Assembly: GCF_033439725.1 (NCBI RefSeq)
Contig: NW_026944386.1
Location: 2,232,001-2,296,000, forward strand
DNA length: 64,000 nucleotides
Direction: 5' to 3'
Source of the DNA: Neurospora tetraspora
Lineage: Eukaryota > Ascomycota > Sordariomycetes > Sordariales > Sordariaceae
Shown: positions 42,724 through 55,186 of the stretch, piece by piece
Numbering within the stretch: the stretch's first letter is position 1
How the letters are laid out: each line of letters begins with the position of its first letter
Notes under the pieces: model-generated
The model's database searches: none
Told to the model about the DNA's origin: nothing
The model's input: the letters and a program-made list of their open reading frames with translations, nothing else
Program-made: the position numbers and the translations under genes

Positions 42724-45123
42724 TTAATAGTGCGTATTCCACGACGGCTTCAGTTTGTCCTTCACAGCATCTAACGTGAAGACCTGCGCGTCCTCAGGTA
42801 GATGGTCAACTCGTCCCGCGCCGCTGCGAATAGCATTGAGCTGTGCATTTGACAGGGCACCACTGCGGTTGCTGTGGGTCGAGCCGGCGTCGCTGTTGGT
42901 TTTGGCGTGGCCGCCGCCAATCTTGGGTGGAGGAGCGAAGTCAAGACCGGTGAATGTGCTTGACTTGCGGAGAGTGTGACTATTTATTTGTCAGTAAATT
43001 GCTGGTCATCAAGAGGTTCAAACTATCCAGGATCAAACTTACGCGCTGGGCAGAACGGGGAGGTCTTCAAAGGCATTCGCCAATGGCGAGTGCACGGGAA
43101 CCTTCATCTGATACGGGCGGCGCTCACCGGCCGGGCTCTGAGACCGGCCACGGGCACGATCCTTGATACTCTCTGGTGGCGCGAAATCCGCAGCGTTGAA
43201 GATTGAGAACTCATCTTTCATCATGGATGCCGCGGGAAGAGTAGGCAGGTCTGACGGAGGAGGCATGGGCTTGCGGGGTCCGCCAGCTCTGCTACCCGCA
43301 CGGCTACCGGCGTTGCTACCAGCGAACGCTGAACCGGCACGAGGACGTCCATAGCCTGAAGCGGCAGATCCCGGTCTCCTGGGAGGGCCCATCTGGTTGG
43401 AAACGGAAGAACCAGGGCGGGGAGGACCACCGATGCCGGGGGGCATACCCTTCATGCTGCCAGTTTGAGCGTGACCAGGTCCACGGGGACCACCAGGTCC
43501 GCGAGGGCCGGGGAATCTTTGGCCTGAAGGGGGAGGAGTCATGGCACGGCGAGCCACGGGTTGAGCATAAGGCATGACGAAGGCATTCGCCTTGGGGTCG
43601 AAATAGGGCGCGGCAAGATCGTCGTAATCCTGGATATGCGGTGGTTGCTGAGGCCCCTTTCCTTGCATCTGACCGATATTCTTGGGCAATGCCGGTACGG
43701 GAGGCGCGTCACCAGGCTTGTCCTCGAAGTACTCCTTGTAGAAAGATCTGATACGGTTGGCGCGGTACTCGGGATCCTCGGACTCCATAATATCATCAGG
43801 CGGTAGAGGACGGAAACCGACAGACAAGCGGCGGTTCTCACCGGGTTGAGGTGCAGCTAGGCCAGGACCATCCTTATCGTACAGCTGAGACTTTCTCTGC
43901 ATGTTACGTCCTCTCCGGTCATCATCATCCGCAGGCTCTTCGGGCATCTTGGGGAGATCAAAGTACTCTTGAGGCTGTTGGATAGTCGGAGCAGCCGATG
44001 AAGGGTGAGTAGGCTCGCGAGGAGTGCTGGCAGGGGTAGAAGAGGGCGAAGAAGCATCGTGGATAGAAGCCTGCATAGGCTCGGGAATATTAGCGAGACC
44101 AAGGCCCGTGGAAGCCTTCTTTGATACAGCAGAATCCGAGGGGCTAACCGGCTGGGTAGGAGAAGCGAGAGGCTTGAGACCGTCCTTCTGGGCGGCAGCA
44201 GGAGGCTCCCTTGGCGAGCCGGTCAGAGTCTTCTCCGAGTCGCTTGTTTCGTTGTCTGATGTCGCATTTGAAGAGGGATCTTGAACAGAGATTCTAGGTG
44301 GTCTGCCTCCACGAGGAGACAGCGGTCCGTTTGGTCCATTACCAGGCCTGGCGTGAGTGGGATCGGGAGACCTGGGCATAGAACCTTGACGAGGAGGAGG
44401 TCCGCGCAATGGAGCTGGAGAAGGAGTGGCCCTGTCGGTTCCCCTGGGCATGGATCGAACCGAGGCAGCATCACTGGCAGTGTACTGAGTTACCGGGCGG
44501 AAAGGATCATCTTGCGGGTTGAGAGTGCGGGCCAAAGAGTTGAGTGATGACTGAGAACCATGGGCATCAGGCGGCAGAAGATAAGGGCTGGACAGATTCA
44601 TGTCCATGGACATCTGCTGGCGGTTGAATCGCGATCCGTTGGCGCCGCCGCCTTCCTTTTCGCCTCCCATGCCGGGCAGCAAGCTTCTCCGTTTAGCTCT
44701 GCCTCCGCCCACGTTTTCGCCCAAGCCGAAATCCAGGGATTTATGGGGGTCATGGGCCTCCTCGATCGCCAGCTTCTTCATGTTTCTCCGATGGAGGTAG
44801 AAGAAGACACTGAAAGCAGCTACAAGCGGGATACTAGAATGTTGTGAGTGGATTTGCATCAGCTTGACCATGTGTCGGTAGACTCACCAGAGACCCAGCA
44901 CAATAGGAATGGTCAACTCGGAACCGCCCACGGGCTTTTCGCAAAGATTCGGGTTTGCGACGCAGTCCTTGTCCGAGGAAGAACTAGCAGCGCGGGCAAT
45001 GAGAACGGACGTGGGGACCCGAGATCCCAACGTTGCCGAACCCATTCCTATGCTGCCGTGACGTCTGACGACTGGGACTCGGCGTCCCAAGCCGTAATGA
45101 AGCCTTCCAACATCTCCCTCCAT
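42724..45123 (-). CDS. Skg6/Tos2-like single-pass membrane protein
   Basis: Three exons (44888-45123, 43043-44833, 42724-42979) give 760 residues. The N-terminal part is short and outside, with NPNLCEKPVGGSELTIPIVL leading into one membrane segment (about 70-92, ending LHRRN). The inner side begins KKLAIEEAHDPHKSLDFGLGE, the juxtamembrane signature of the Skg6/Axl2 transmembrane-domain family. A ~600-residue disordered cytosolic tail rich in Pro, Ser, Gly and Arg follows. It includes one ordered motif (SEDPEYRANRIRSFYKEYFE) and a conserved-looking end (VFTLDAVKDKLKPSWNTHY). In yeast Skg6 and Tos2 anchor polarity proteins at growth sites; a similar role here is inference. The first ATG at 45123 may not be the true start. 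Confidence 0.8.
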
Positions 45124-46931
45124 TTTCACCGATCGTGATACCCGTTCTCGATGTAATCCAACGCTGAAATGACCAAACTAATAATGTCGTCGTAATGTCT
45201 GGTGCCGACTCGAAAGGTTTCGCAATGTCGACTCTTTAACGCAAACGATAAAGTGTTGTCATACCATTTATACCACAGAAATAATTATGCAATTTTCAGT
45301 AAGTGATTGCGGGTTGGCGATGGCTGTCTTTCCAGAGGCAGAAGATGGCGAGTCGAGATGGTGTATGTCCAAGAACGGTTCCAAAAAGAACGAGGATATA
45401 CTGGCGACGGATGAAGATCGAGTAGTGGTAGCAGTAGTATTACGCTGTGGTAATTGGTGGTGTTGTTGGTGGTGATGACTTCGCAAAAAGGAGTGGACTA
45501 TTCAAGGTCAAGCCGAGAATATTGGAATCGCAAAAGAGTGTCGAAATTGACTTGGGACGATCGGTAGTTCGTCTGATCAGGTTGGAGTTGTGTGTTGATT
45601 GCGGTGGCGGTTAAAGAATGGCACGCCCTGCGGCAAAGCAGAAACAGACGACTTTTGGAAAAAGAGAGTGTAGTATCCACGCGTCGAAAGAGCGTGAATA
45701 GTTGGAAAACCTGAAGACGTCTACACCGCGGAGAGAGCGTGTGGAGAGGAGGAGTGGGAGGAGGAGAGGAGGGGAGGGAGGAGAAAGGAGCGACTTGAGG
45801 AAAGGAGAGAAAAGGGAAATGGAAGGGAAGGTGAAGGCCACGAGAATCCGGGACGGTGCGGCACTCACTACACAGAGCGGCACTGCCGTGCAGCGTTGAG
45901 TGCTGCCGTGTGGAAGGCACGCTTGTTGCACGCCAATTCGCCCACACGAGCGAAAGGAGAGGGAGAACAGTGGAGGCGGAGAAGGGAGCGGAGACTGTCA
46001 GGCCCAGCAGGCCTAGCAGACCAGGGACTGGGCCCCTGTGGACCGCTCTCCTTCAGGCCCGGCCTGGAAGCCAAGGAAGCATCCTGCTGGATATTCCAGG
46101 GTATGCACCACCAGTGCAGTTGCAGCAGCGGCGCTCCTAGCACTGCAGGCTCAATTGCGCCGTGCAGGGGGCGGCACATGTGGAAAAAGAGAAGGGACGA
46201 CGCGGATTGAAAAGGGAGCGAGCATAAAAATCAACTTTGACCCCAGTCCGGGGCAGGAGCATAGGAGCTTCTTGGCTTCGTCGAGACTCTCGGGATTGTC
46301 CGGTTTGGTCTGGTCTGGGAGACAGCCGACCTTCACTTCCATTAAAGCAATTCCAAGGTGTTTATCATGGCCTCACCTCATCCACGGTCGCCCGCGATCC
46401 TCCCGTCAGCGGCTGCGCGATTGTTCACACCAATTGTCCATTTTTGGTCCTGCATTTTGCTGGGCAGGTGTGGCCTGCTCGACGAATAGAAATTGCTAAT
46501 CTCACCTTCAATCAAAGGGGTCTCCTCGCATCCTTTTTGTGCACAACTGCTTCGTCCACCAACGGGGAGGCTCGCCGTCGTGGGATGGCCCATTGTGTCT
46601 TTCCATGCCCCTGGTTCAGGAGCTGGTCAATGCACGGGATTCGCACGACCTCGACCGGGATCACAATCGCTTTCACTCATGACCTTGATCTCTGAGTGGC
46701 TGACACCATCGCCAACATCCACTCCTAGGCCAGTCCTATTCGTCAGATTCGTGGAGGATACTTTGGTACAAAATGCATTTGCTGCTCCGGGCGGGCCAGG
46801 TGCTGCAACACACCGCCCCATTTTTCCAGGTACAGCCGGGCCCGGCTCGCCAATCACGGTCCAAGGCGGTTTCAAGAAAGAGCGCCAAGGGGACGCTCCG
46901 CTGACTGCGCTGAGAAAGAAGCTTCGTTGGA

Positions 46932-47299
46932 GCGAGGTGATTAGAGCGACTGTGTAACTGCATAGCGCGACTGTGTGGAGACAAGGTGTAAGTCGTACCC
47001 AAAGACCCCAAGGTTAGTGTTAGGGTTAGCGGTTAGGGTTAGGTGTTAGGGTTAGTTAGGGTTAGTTCCGGGGGTGCAGGGGGCCGGTGAGAGGCCTCCG
47101 CGTGTGAATGTGAATTCGGCGTTCGAAAAGATGTGGTTTTGAGCTTTCGTTGTTGTCGTTTGGAATGAAGACTTCCGGTAATGGTTGTCATGACTTTGGC
47201 CGCGCAGATTTGATGCCAGCTTTAGAGCTGAGGCCTTCAAATTTGTATGGCCCCACACAGTCGCGCTATGCAGTTACACAGTCGCTCTAATCGGCTCGC
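46932..47299. mobile_element. Short inverted-repeat (MITE-like) element carrying telomere-type repeats
   Basis: Bases 46939-46978 and 47253-47292 are 40-bp perfect inverted repeats, beginning GATTAGAGCGACTGTGTAAC on each inward-reading strand. With two mismatches they extend outward to 46932 and 47299. Each arm holds two copies of GCGACTGTGT. The interior has no coding frame and includes a degenerate TTAGGG tract at 47013-47065. Non-autonomous terminal-inverted-repeat transposons have this form; no clear target-site duplication was found, so mobility is not proven. Confidence 0.6.
47013..47065 (+). repeat. Interstitial degenerate telomeric repeat (TTAGGG)n
   Basis: Four exact TTAGGG units (47020, 47033, 47046, 47056) interspersed with TTAG, TTAGTG and TTAGCGG variants. 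TTAGGG is the telomere unit of Neurospora and many filamentous fungi. Confidence 0.9.
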
Positions 47300-47427
47300 G
47301 TTGGAGAGAGACGACCCCTGGTCTGATATGCAGGAACAAACCTCCTTGAAAGCCACTGGCTCCTCTGGGCTCCTCTCGTCGAGATGGCGCTAAATCTCGC
47401 CAGGACACAGTGCCACACGGCGACTGG

Positions 47428-47490
47428 CTAAGATGTGATACCTGCCCTCGCCCTACTTCGACGCTGTGGCCGAGAAGTACCACATCTTAG
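47428..47490. repeat. Imperfect inverted repeat (hairpin)
   Basis: CTAAGATGTG at 47428-47437 pairs with CACATCTTAG at 47481-47490, with a few further imperfect pairs inside. No tRNA T-loop or known RNA motif lies within the loop. Confidence 0.5.
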
Positions 47491-48802
47491 TGCTCGTCTG
47501 GTAATAAAATCCCCAAGTGGGACGTTGCTTTGCCGAGATGATGGCCGTGTCAGCAACTCTCCAATTTCAGGGGACGGCGAGACGGCGAGACGGGGGTCGG
47601 GACGGAGAGAGGGAGAGAGGCACACTGGGAGGACGGGGACGCCAACCGAACCAGCTGCTCGAGTCGTTTTGAATCCATCGGCCTCTCCCGCCAAGGGCCA
47701 AGACAAAGTCGGTTCGGTTACAGATACCTCTAGCACGTAAGGACTAGGTCGGTTTGAAGGCGATGAGGATGGGAGGGAACGGAAAAGAACGAGAAAGGAA
47801 GGCCAAACGGATAGACAACCCCGACCCGAGAAAGAATGAAATGTTTCGAACGCCGGTCGAAGAACATATAGGAGATTCACAAGGAGTGCCGTTGGAATCT
47901 TGGCTCAAATTGATCATGATTCACCATCTGCAGAAAAAGGAAAGAACTCATTGCATCTGCCGATCGTCCTTCAGCGATACCCAGCAGTTGAGATACTGCG
48001 CGTACTGCGTAGTGTAGACCTATACATAGCCGCAGTCGCCTCGCTGCCCGAAAGACGTGCCCAGCCATCCTAACCGATCGATCATTTGAAATTCAGTTCT
48101 TATTGCCGCGCAATATCCTTTGCCATGAAGATTGACATCTATCTTGACTGATGCTTCCGACCCTGCCTTGTTGTTTCTTTCTGCGATTCGTTCTGCAAAG
48201 GAAATTCCGGGAATAGCCTCTCTTCAGTTTCTCCCCACACACTTCCAGGTTTGGTTCCAGTGCACGCCGGTGTTCCACCATCTCGGGCTCCCCTTCCTTG
48301 CGGAGACGAAATCAAAGTTGACCCAAAAATGTCCCCATCCACTCCATACAAAAAGTCCGCCGGGGCATACATAAGAACGATCTGCAAATAGCTCGTGGGT
48401 GAGGGGGGGAAGCGGAAATGCCAAGGAAATTATCCATTCACTACCTACAATGGCTCGACGTGGATATTGTTTCACAGCGTATCGTATGGGATATCGTTTG
48501 CGTCATTAGTTGATTGTAGGACAGCGTGCGGAGGTTCTTGACTGGATGCCATGTGGTCGCACAAACACGTTCATCGAATGTCCGAAGCGTCCTTCTTCAG
48601 ACAGACTTGGCGGCACGTAGTACTACTGGGAGGCAGTATCAAAGACAAGACATGTGGTGATATTGGGATTGTACACCTGAAACTACCTACTCAATCAAAC
48701 ATCCGAAACTCAAACCTGGAAAACGGGTTACTGCTCTCCCTGCAGAATCGAGACCGCCGCTCACGTGGGCTGGGTCTGGCCCTCGTGATGATTGATTGCC
48801 TT

Positions 48803-50891
48803 TCACATCGTACTGTAAAAGGCAGGCGCATACTCGACCAGCCAGTTCTTCTCAATCTTGGTGATGTCCCGGATAAACGTTTTCTCTCCGGACTCCATGA
48901 TCTCGTGGAAGATGACCCAGTCAGCCTTACGGTTGAACATGAGCGAGCTGGGATGGGCGTGCAGCACCGTGGTGCCCGACACGTTTCGGAAGGACCCGTC
49001 TGGCTGCATGCGTGCAGCATGGGCAAAGTATCCCGTTGTCAGGCATCGTCGGATTTGCTCCGCCTTGTTGACTCCAGCTGCTCCCTGAGCGGCAGACGAG
49101 TCGTCCTCGGTGATCCCAAAGCGCTCAAGCCACCTTCTCAGCTGCGCGCGGATGCTCATGGCACGCGTCATGGCCTTGAAGTTGATGAGGTTATCGTGAC
49201 AGAACCGAGCCTCCTTGCGGCCCTTGGTAACGAATGCCTGGTAGACGTTCAAAAGCGTAAGATGGTCACCTTCATCAGCAGCGAACTTGCGCTTCGCGCT
49301 CTCTGCTTCTTCCTTTCCGCCGTCGGGCTGGACCCAGATGGAACCGCCCAGGCTGGTCATGGCTGCAATTGTCAACATCTCGCCAAGGCAACCGAAAGAA
49401 GGGGCGGAGAGAAGGGTCTTGGCCATCATTGGTTCAACGGCCAGCTCAGCCATCCTCAGGCCCAGCGGATTCGTGAGTTTGGCGTAATCATCCAAAGCAC
49501 CAAGGGAGTACAGCAGCTCCAAGGCCCGCGTCATGAGCTCAGCAGGGGGTGGAGTGAGGAAATCAAAGCGCAAGACATTGTCAATGCCCAGTGCCTTGAG
49601 CTGAAGAACGAAAGGTGCCAAGTTTGAGCGCTGAATCTCGGGAGGGTTCGCATCAGGGAGGGCCTGGTACGCTTCCTCGGTATAGAGGCGGAAGCATTTT
49701 CCGGCTTTCGTTCTGCCCGCTCGCCCGGCACGCTGGGCCGCAGAGGCTTTGGATACGGGGGTCGCGGTCAGTGTCTCTATGCCGGTCTGGGGGTTGTATG
49801 CCCGCAGCTTGACAAAGCCGGAATCAACGACATAGACGATGCCATCAATGGTTACGGAGGCTTCGGCGATGTTGGTCGAAAAGATCACCTTTCTGAAATT
49901 GGCCGGAGTTTCATCAAACACGTACATCTGCTTCTCAGTCGGGAGGCCAGCATAAAGCGGCAGAGGCAATATGGCTTCGGATCCTGCGGGCAACTGGGCC
50001 GAGCGCTCGGAGACAGCTTCGACGGCCTTTTCGATCTCGTCTCTGCCGGTCAGGAAAACAAGGATGTCGCCCTTTGGTTCGTTGGTGTGAATGTCGAAGA
50101 CGGTCGAGATGGCCTTCTCGAGATAGTCCTCGGCGGGTTTCTCGAGGTACAGAATATCAATGGGGTAGGTTCGGCCTTCTAAGCTGACGATGGCGCCGAC
50201 TGGGGCATCCTGCTTCTCGTCAGACTTGACATTGTCAGCGGACTTGGCCTCGTCAGTGCTATCGGAGAAGAACCTGAGAAATTCCTCGGCTTGCAGGGTT
50301 GCACTGCTGATGATGATCCTCAGCTCGGGGCGCTTCTTGCGGATCTTCTTGAGCAAGCCAAGCAAGATGTCGGAGCTGATGGACCGTTCATGGGCTTCAT
50401 CGATCATGATGACGGAGTAGCGAGAAAGCAAGGGATCAACGAGCGCCTCTCTAATCAGAAGACCGTCAGTGAGGAACTTGATGCGGGTTGCTTCAGAGGT
50501 GACATCCTCGAAACGGATGGAGAAGCCGACTTCCTTTCCAAGTTCACAACCAAACTCTTCGGCGACTCTGATGGCAACCGTGGTTGCAGCGACACGACGA
50601 GGCTATAACAACGTTAGCATAACCATGTCGAGCTTGGAGTTTGGATGTATTAAGGGCAGGGCATACCTGAGTGATTGCAATGACCTTCCCATCAGCACAC
50701 CATCCTGCTTTCTCAAGGAACTGGGGTATTTGCGTACTCTTTCCAGAACCGGTCTGACCGACGACGATGGTGACAGGATGCGTTTCGACCGTGTACAGCA
50801 ACGCCTCGCGATGTTTGGCGATGGGCAAAAGTGCAGATGGCTTGTGCAAGGCGGGAATGAAACCGGCGTCAAGTCCAAGATCGGCTGCCAT
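48803..50891 (-). CDS. dhx35: DEAH-box RNA helicase, DHX35 type
   Basis: Two exons (50667-50891 and 48803-50602; intron GTATGC...TATAG, 64 nt) give 674 residues, close to human DHX35. Motifs in order: Walker A GQTGSGKST (45-53), PRRVAATTVA (Ia), DEAH (143-146), SAT (175-177), FLTGRDEIE, NIAEASVTIDGIVYVVDSGF, QRAGRAGRTKAGKCFRLY (motif VI), then the winged-helix, ratchet and OB regions (RSNLAPFVLQLKALGIDNVL; LVEYAPAFY at the end). DHX35 is found in the catalytic spliceosome of animals and of many intron-rich fungi and is missing in budding yeast. It is divergent from the DUF2293 gene. Confidence 0.93.
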
Positions 50892-52187
50892 TTTGAGGAA
50901 AGCTCAAAGATTCAGTGAGATGACAACGATAGTAGCAATGACCAGGAGATGTCGACTCGTACACGTTACTGGTTCTGACTGAAGGAGAGCTACAACAGTC
51001 CGAGGTGGCCGATGATCATTATGGTTATCTATCACGACACCCGATATCCCCGTCTTCAGTGCTTCACTGCAGTTTGCTTCAGTTCAGTTATCGTTTCCCT
51101 TGGAGAGCGATATGTGCCTTGAGTCACTGTCGAGTCATCCAAGTATACTTGGCTGCTTTAGTGTTGAATGTTCAAAAGGGAAGTTGAGCCTTTGTGAGTC
51201 GTTAGCACTGCAGTCACAGTCCAGTTGCCGTGATGATTGCAATGATGGAAGTTGCGATAACGTCACGTCGCACAAAGTGTGGCGCCATAGGATATTGTGG
51301 CGCACGTGAAACCATTCAGTTCAGCGGTTCAAGCGAGAAAGTGTCGGGCTCCACTCATTCCGCCTCCCCTCCCGCCATCGCAGTCATGTGGGCCGCCAGC
51401 CCGAACTCTGTTTTCTGTGCCTTCTGCAGCTGAGGTGTCTCCAACTCAATTCCTGTTCTTGCTTCCCGCCTGTCATTCCATCACGCATCCGTCCTGTCCT
51501 CATACATCCACATCAGTTGAAAAGCAGCGCCGAACTCACACCTGCCTTCATCTGACTTGACCGCGGCCTCTCTGCAGGACAACTCCAGATCCAACTTCTT
51601 GAACTCTTGCGCACATTTCGACTTGTGCCCTGCTTCATTCAGTTGTCGCTGTAGCCCCTACTACTACTCCTCCACCACTTTGGACTTGACGGTTCTTGAT
51701 TCTCAGCTTTCTGCGAAGCGCGAAAGACAAAAGACCGGGTGGTTCCAGACTGACGAAAGATCTCTTGCTTGCGCGTTCTGTGGCATCGCGAATCCAATCC
51801 TCGCAGTTCTCTTACCGCGCCTATCTTTGTCGCGGCTTGCTTCTCTTCACCTCTAGCTGAAGAAGAAGTCGACGTTCGTTTCTCCTCCTAGTTCTGCGCC
51901 TGTTTTCGTTTCGAATTTCCTTTTCATCATCTGCGCAAGTATTGATCTTGCTTCGCTTGTTCGAACCACAGCTGAGCAGAGCGAAAGCCATCGCGACAGC
52001 CCGCCCGGCCTCGGATTCAGTCTTCGTCTGATTTCTTTGCCTTCAGTTCATCACGAGGACCCTGAAAGGATAACCCCGCGCTTCTTGTCTTGATTGCCCC
52101 GCACAAAAGGTATAAGCGTGGCGTGACCCAAAAAGGCTACTGACTGTTGCGCTCTCCATGCTGAGGTTGTAGGCTACATCGACCGAG
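50892..52187. promoter_or_regulatory. Divergent intergenic dhx35 / DUF2293 gene
   Basis: A 1.3-kb region. The DUF2293-proximal part (51400-52187) is C/T-rich, consistent with a long leader, with only short frames. No RNA gene was recognised. Confidence 0.45.
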
Positions 52188-55186
52188 ATGGGTAGAGAGA
52201 AGAGAACCACTGGCCATGGCGCGGCCAGGGGAGATCATGCCAAAGCACGGCATCAGAGGGACCGCAAGGGAAACATCATGGACTGGACCGCGCCGCTCCC
52301 TCCTGGCCTGGTAGCGAAGCCTGACAGACCACAGTGCTCATCCAAACACAAGTCCTGGTTTGAGTTCATTGAGAATAAGGACAAGAAGAAGAAGCTGGAG
52401 ATCGAGGTAATGACCGACCGGAACTGGACATCTGTGTGCCAGACAGGCGCTTACATGTGTGCATTTGTGAGAGTAATGCGTTGGCTAACAAGCAACAGTT
52501 CACCGAGAATCGCGAACCCCCGCCAGGCTTCGAGTTTGTCCCCATTGGCAATCCCACCTTGACCACTGCTTGTAAAGAGCTTTCCCGAGAGCAAGGTGCC
52601 ATGATCTTTATCGTCACGGTTTGTTACAAGTTCAGTCATCCGACCTCTAACCTGTCCAGGTTCTAACATCACCCTTCATAGTCCTCCAACGGCCAGTTCT
52701 CCAAGGAGCTTAGTCGCCATCTGAACCGTGTTGGTATTCATGTTCGAGAGTCCATTGTCGAACAGGCACGTCAACAGTTGGGACAAGACTCAGAACTGCC
52801 TACACCTGATACAGGCGCCGGTCAACCGGAGCCCATCCCAGAGAAACAAGAAGACATCAACAAGCAAGCTGACGCAGCTATAAGGGATCTGTTTCCGCGC
52901 ATACCGAACACTGACCGCCAAATGATCATTGAACACTCGTTCAACAAGGTAGGCGCATCATCCATGCTGATAAACCGTCGAGACAATTTCTTTGAGTGGA
53001 TTCACATTCTTACCTTTCCCTGTTCTAGGCACGACTACAAGATAAAAAGGATCCGCCGGTCGGTCTTGCTGCTCATGTTACGCTTTCACGTCGTGTTCAG
53101 CTTGCTGTTCTTGCTCACATCAGACACAACCACACGAGATATGACAAGCTTCTAAGAGAAACAAGCTATGTCAATGCTAGGAAAGCGGTTGAGGGTCTCT
53201 GTCTCGACTACCTGGTCAAGTGGCGAGGAGATGAAGAGACGGGCCGCGACCAGCTTGACGAAATCTTGGCCGAAGTTGTCGTCATTTCGGACTCGGAAAG
53301 TGAAGATGAGGACGAGGACGAGGATGACGATGATGACGAGGATCAATCTTCTGACGCCTCTTCAGTGGAAGAGGTCTCGCCAGATAAGCAGACTGCGCCG
53401 GTCCGATCCACGCTGCCTGCCCCAACCCCGAAACCATCTCCCCCAACTGTCGATTTAACCCAGCCCAGTCATGCTCAACCAGGTCCAGCAATTTCGCGAA
53501 GAGCAAACAAGAAGAGGGCCAAGAAGGAAGCTCGAAAGGAGAGACTGGCTGCAAAGAGAGCCGAAAAGAGAGCCGAACGTGGCTTCAACAGGTACCGAGC
53601 CGTCGGCCAGGCCTGGAGCCAGGCAGTCGAGCGTCAGCGGCTTGGGAATGTTGAGCATGTGCCCAGCCCTACCGCCACAGATGGTATCGAGAGGTCAGTT
53701 AATCGGGTACCTCAACCTTGGCAGCCTTCTGGGCCAGAAAATGTCCGTCCCATGGATCAAGGTATTTACTACACAAGGGAACCACTACAACCAGCGCGAT
53801 ATGTCTACGACAACGTCTCGCAACAATCACCGCCGCCTTACAGCAGCGTGCAGCGGCCTAGCTTTGTTGAAGCAGCACCACGAGCGGCTGATCCCGATCT
53901 TTACCATGGACAGGATTGGCCTATTCGACGCCTGACGCTTAGAAACAGCTCCAGACCTATAGTTGGGCCTCAAGCTGCTTATCACGCGGACGCTGTTGTC
54001 GAACGGGTAAGACATCACGGCGAAGACCTCAGGGACTATCTCGTGCCGTCCGTTGAAGAAAGATCCCCGGATACTGCAAAGTTCTCGGCCGAGTTTCCTA
54101 GTCAGGAGTACAGGCCGCCGCGGGAGGCCCACAACGATATGCCAAGTAGGCAGGTGCAGTACACACTGAATACTCGGGAAGAGTTCATCACGCTTCCACC
54201 ACGGAGTGAAGGTATCCGAACCGCCACGGCGCCTGCTGCACGCCCCGAGTCTTATGTCGTGGTTAGCTCGCAACCGCGTGGTATGACTCGAGCCTATGCT
54301 CCAGTTGCAGGCACTGGTAACCCCCGTGACATGCCCTCATATCGTGACGATGCGCGTTTCGGGGATTACGGACCACCCGTCAGAGCGGATACCCAGTCAT
54401 GGATCAGAGACGACAACGGCTATCCTAGGTCGGAGGCCCGTCCGATTGTGATCCACGATTCTCCCGGACCAGTGAGGCATAAGAGCGTAGTACCGGCGCG
54501 CTTCCCTCCAGAGGCACGCCCTCCACCACCGCCTAGAAGAGAACACGAAGACGTCAATCATTCGGGCGCTATTTACGTTGGGGACCGTGACAGGTGGCGT
54601 TCTGACCCTAGAAATGGCCAGTATGTCGAGGACCAACTGGGAGACTTCGCTGAGATCGTAAGGGTGTCCAACAAGTTTCCAAAACGTCACGGTTCCCAGC
54701 CCGTACCGGTAGATGCGGAGTTGTACGACCCTCGGCCGCCAGCTTCACGCCCTCAAGACTATGGACATGCTTATCGCGAGGATGAGCGTATCTATGACTC
54801 TCGGTCAGGGCACGCAACTTATCCGCGAAGCGAGCGCGTGATTGGGAGGTATGAGCAACCTGCCGATTATCGCCCGGAGGAGGTTGTATCAGGCATCAAA
54901 CGGCATGCCGACGGATATCCAAGTGGCAGCGTAAAGCGGCAAGAAAGATTTCTGGGTATAGAGTACGTTGCTGCGTCTCAACCGCAATTTCCCCTTCGTA
55001 ACACTTTTTACATTCTCGTCATGTACTAATCAAAGGCTTCACAGGACTGACGGGCATTTTCAACCTGTTACTACATACATTCCCCTAGACCACGACTACC
55101 GGTACCACGGACAAACTCAAGTCACACATGCGCCACTGCGGACTCCCATCTATCCGCCAGTTTCTGCTTATCCGCCGCGTCACTAG
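52188..55186 (+). CDS. DUF2293-domain protein with SUMO-interaction-like motif
   Basis: Five exons (52188-52406, 52499-52618, 52682-52948, 53029-54962, 55045-55186) give 893 residues. The second donor is the weaker GTTTGT. Residues ~60-115 contain EPPPGFEFVPIGNPTLTTAC, and ~180-280 hold the DUF2293 core (IPNTDRQMIIEHSFNK; LSRRVQLAVLAHIRHNHTRY; VEGLCLDYLVKWRGD). Directly after it, residues 285-288 (VVVI) followed by SDSESEDEDEDED form a textbook SUMO-interacting motif with an acidic tail. A Lys/Arg-rich helical segment (KKRAKKEARKERLAAKRAEK) follows, then a ~500-residue disordered tail rich in Arg, Pro, Tyr and Ser. The function of DUF2293 proteins is unknown; a nuclear role is inference. Confidence 0.83.

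Larger units (their letters stand above)
45124..48802. other. 3.7-kb gene-poor intergenic stretch
   Basis: The longest gene-free span, between the Skg6-like start and the dhx35 stop. Many overlapping frames of 60-150 codons occur on both strands, but none has family character or splice continuity. It contains the inverted-repeat element at 46932-47299 and a short hairpin at 47428-47490. The rest gave no recognised RNA gene. Confidence 0.5.

Noticed and set aside
46038-47880. Several 100-150-codon frames in the gene-poor region
   Set aside because: They overlap each other on both strands, some run near the inverted-repeat element, and none shows a protein family or splice continuity.
48551-49627. 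358-codon plus-strand frame opposite dhx35
   Set aside because: Overlaps the conserved C-terminal half of the helicase in antisense; no domain recognisable.
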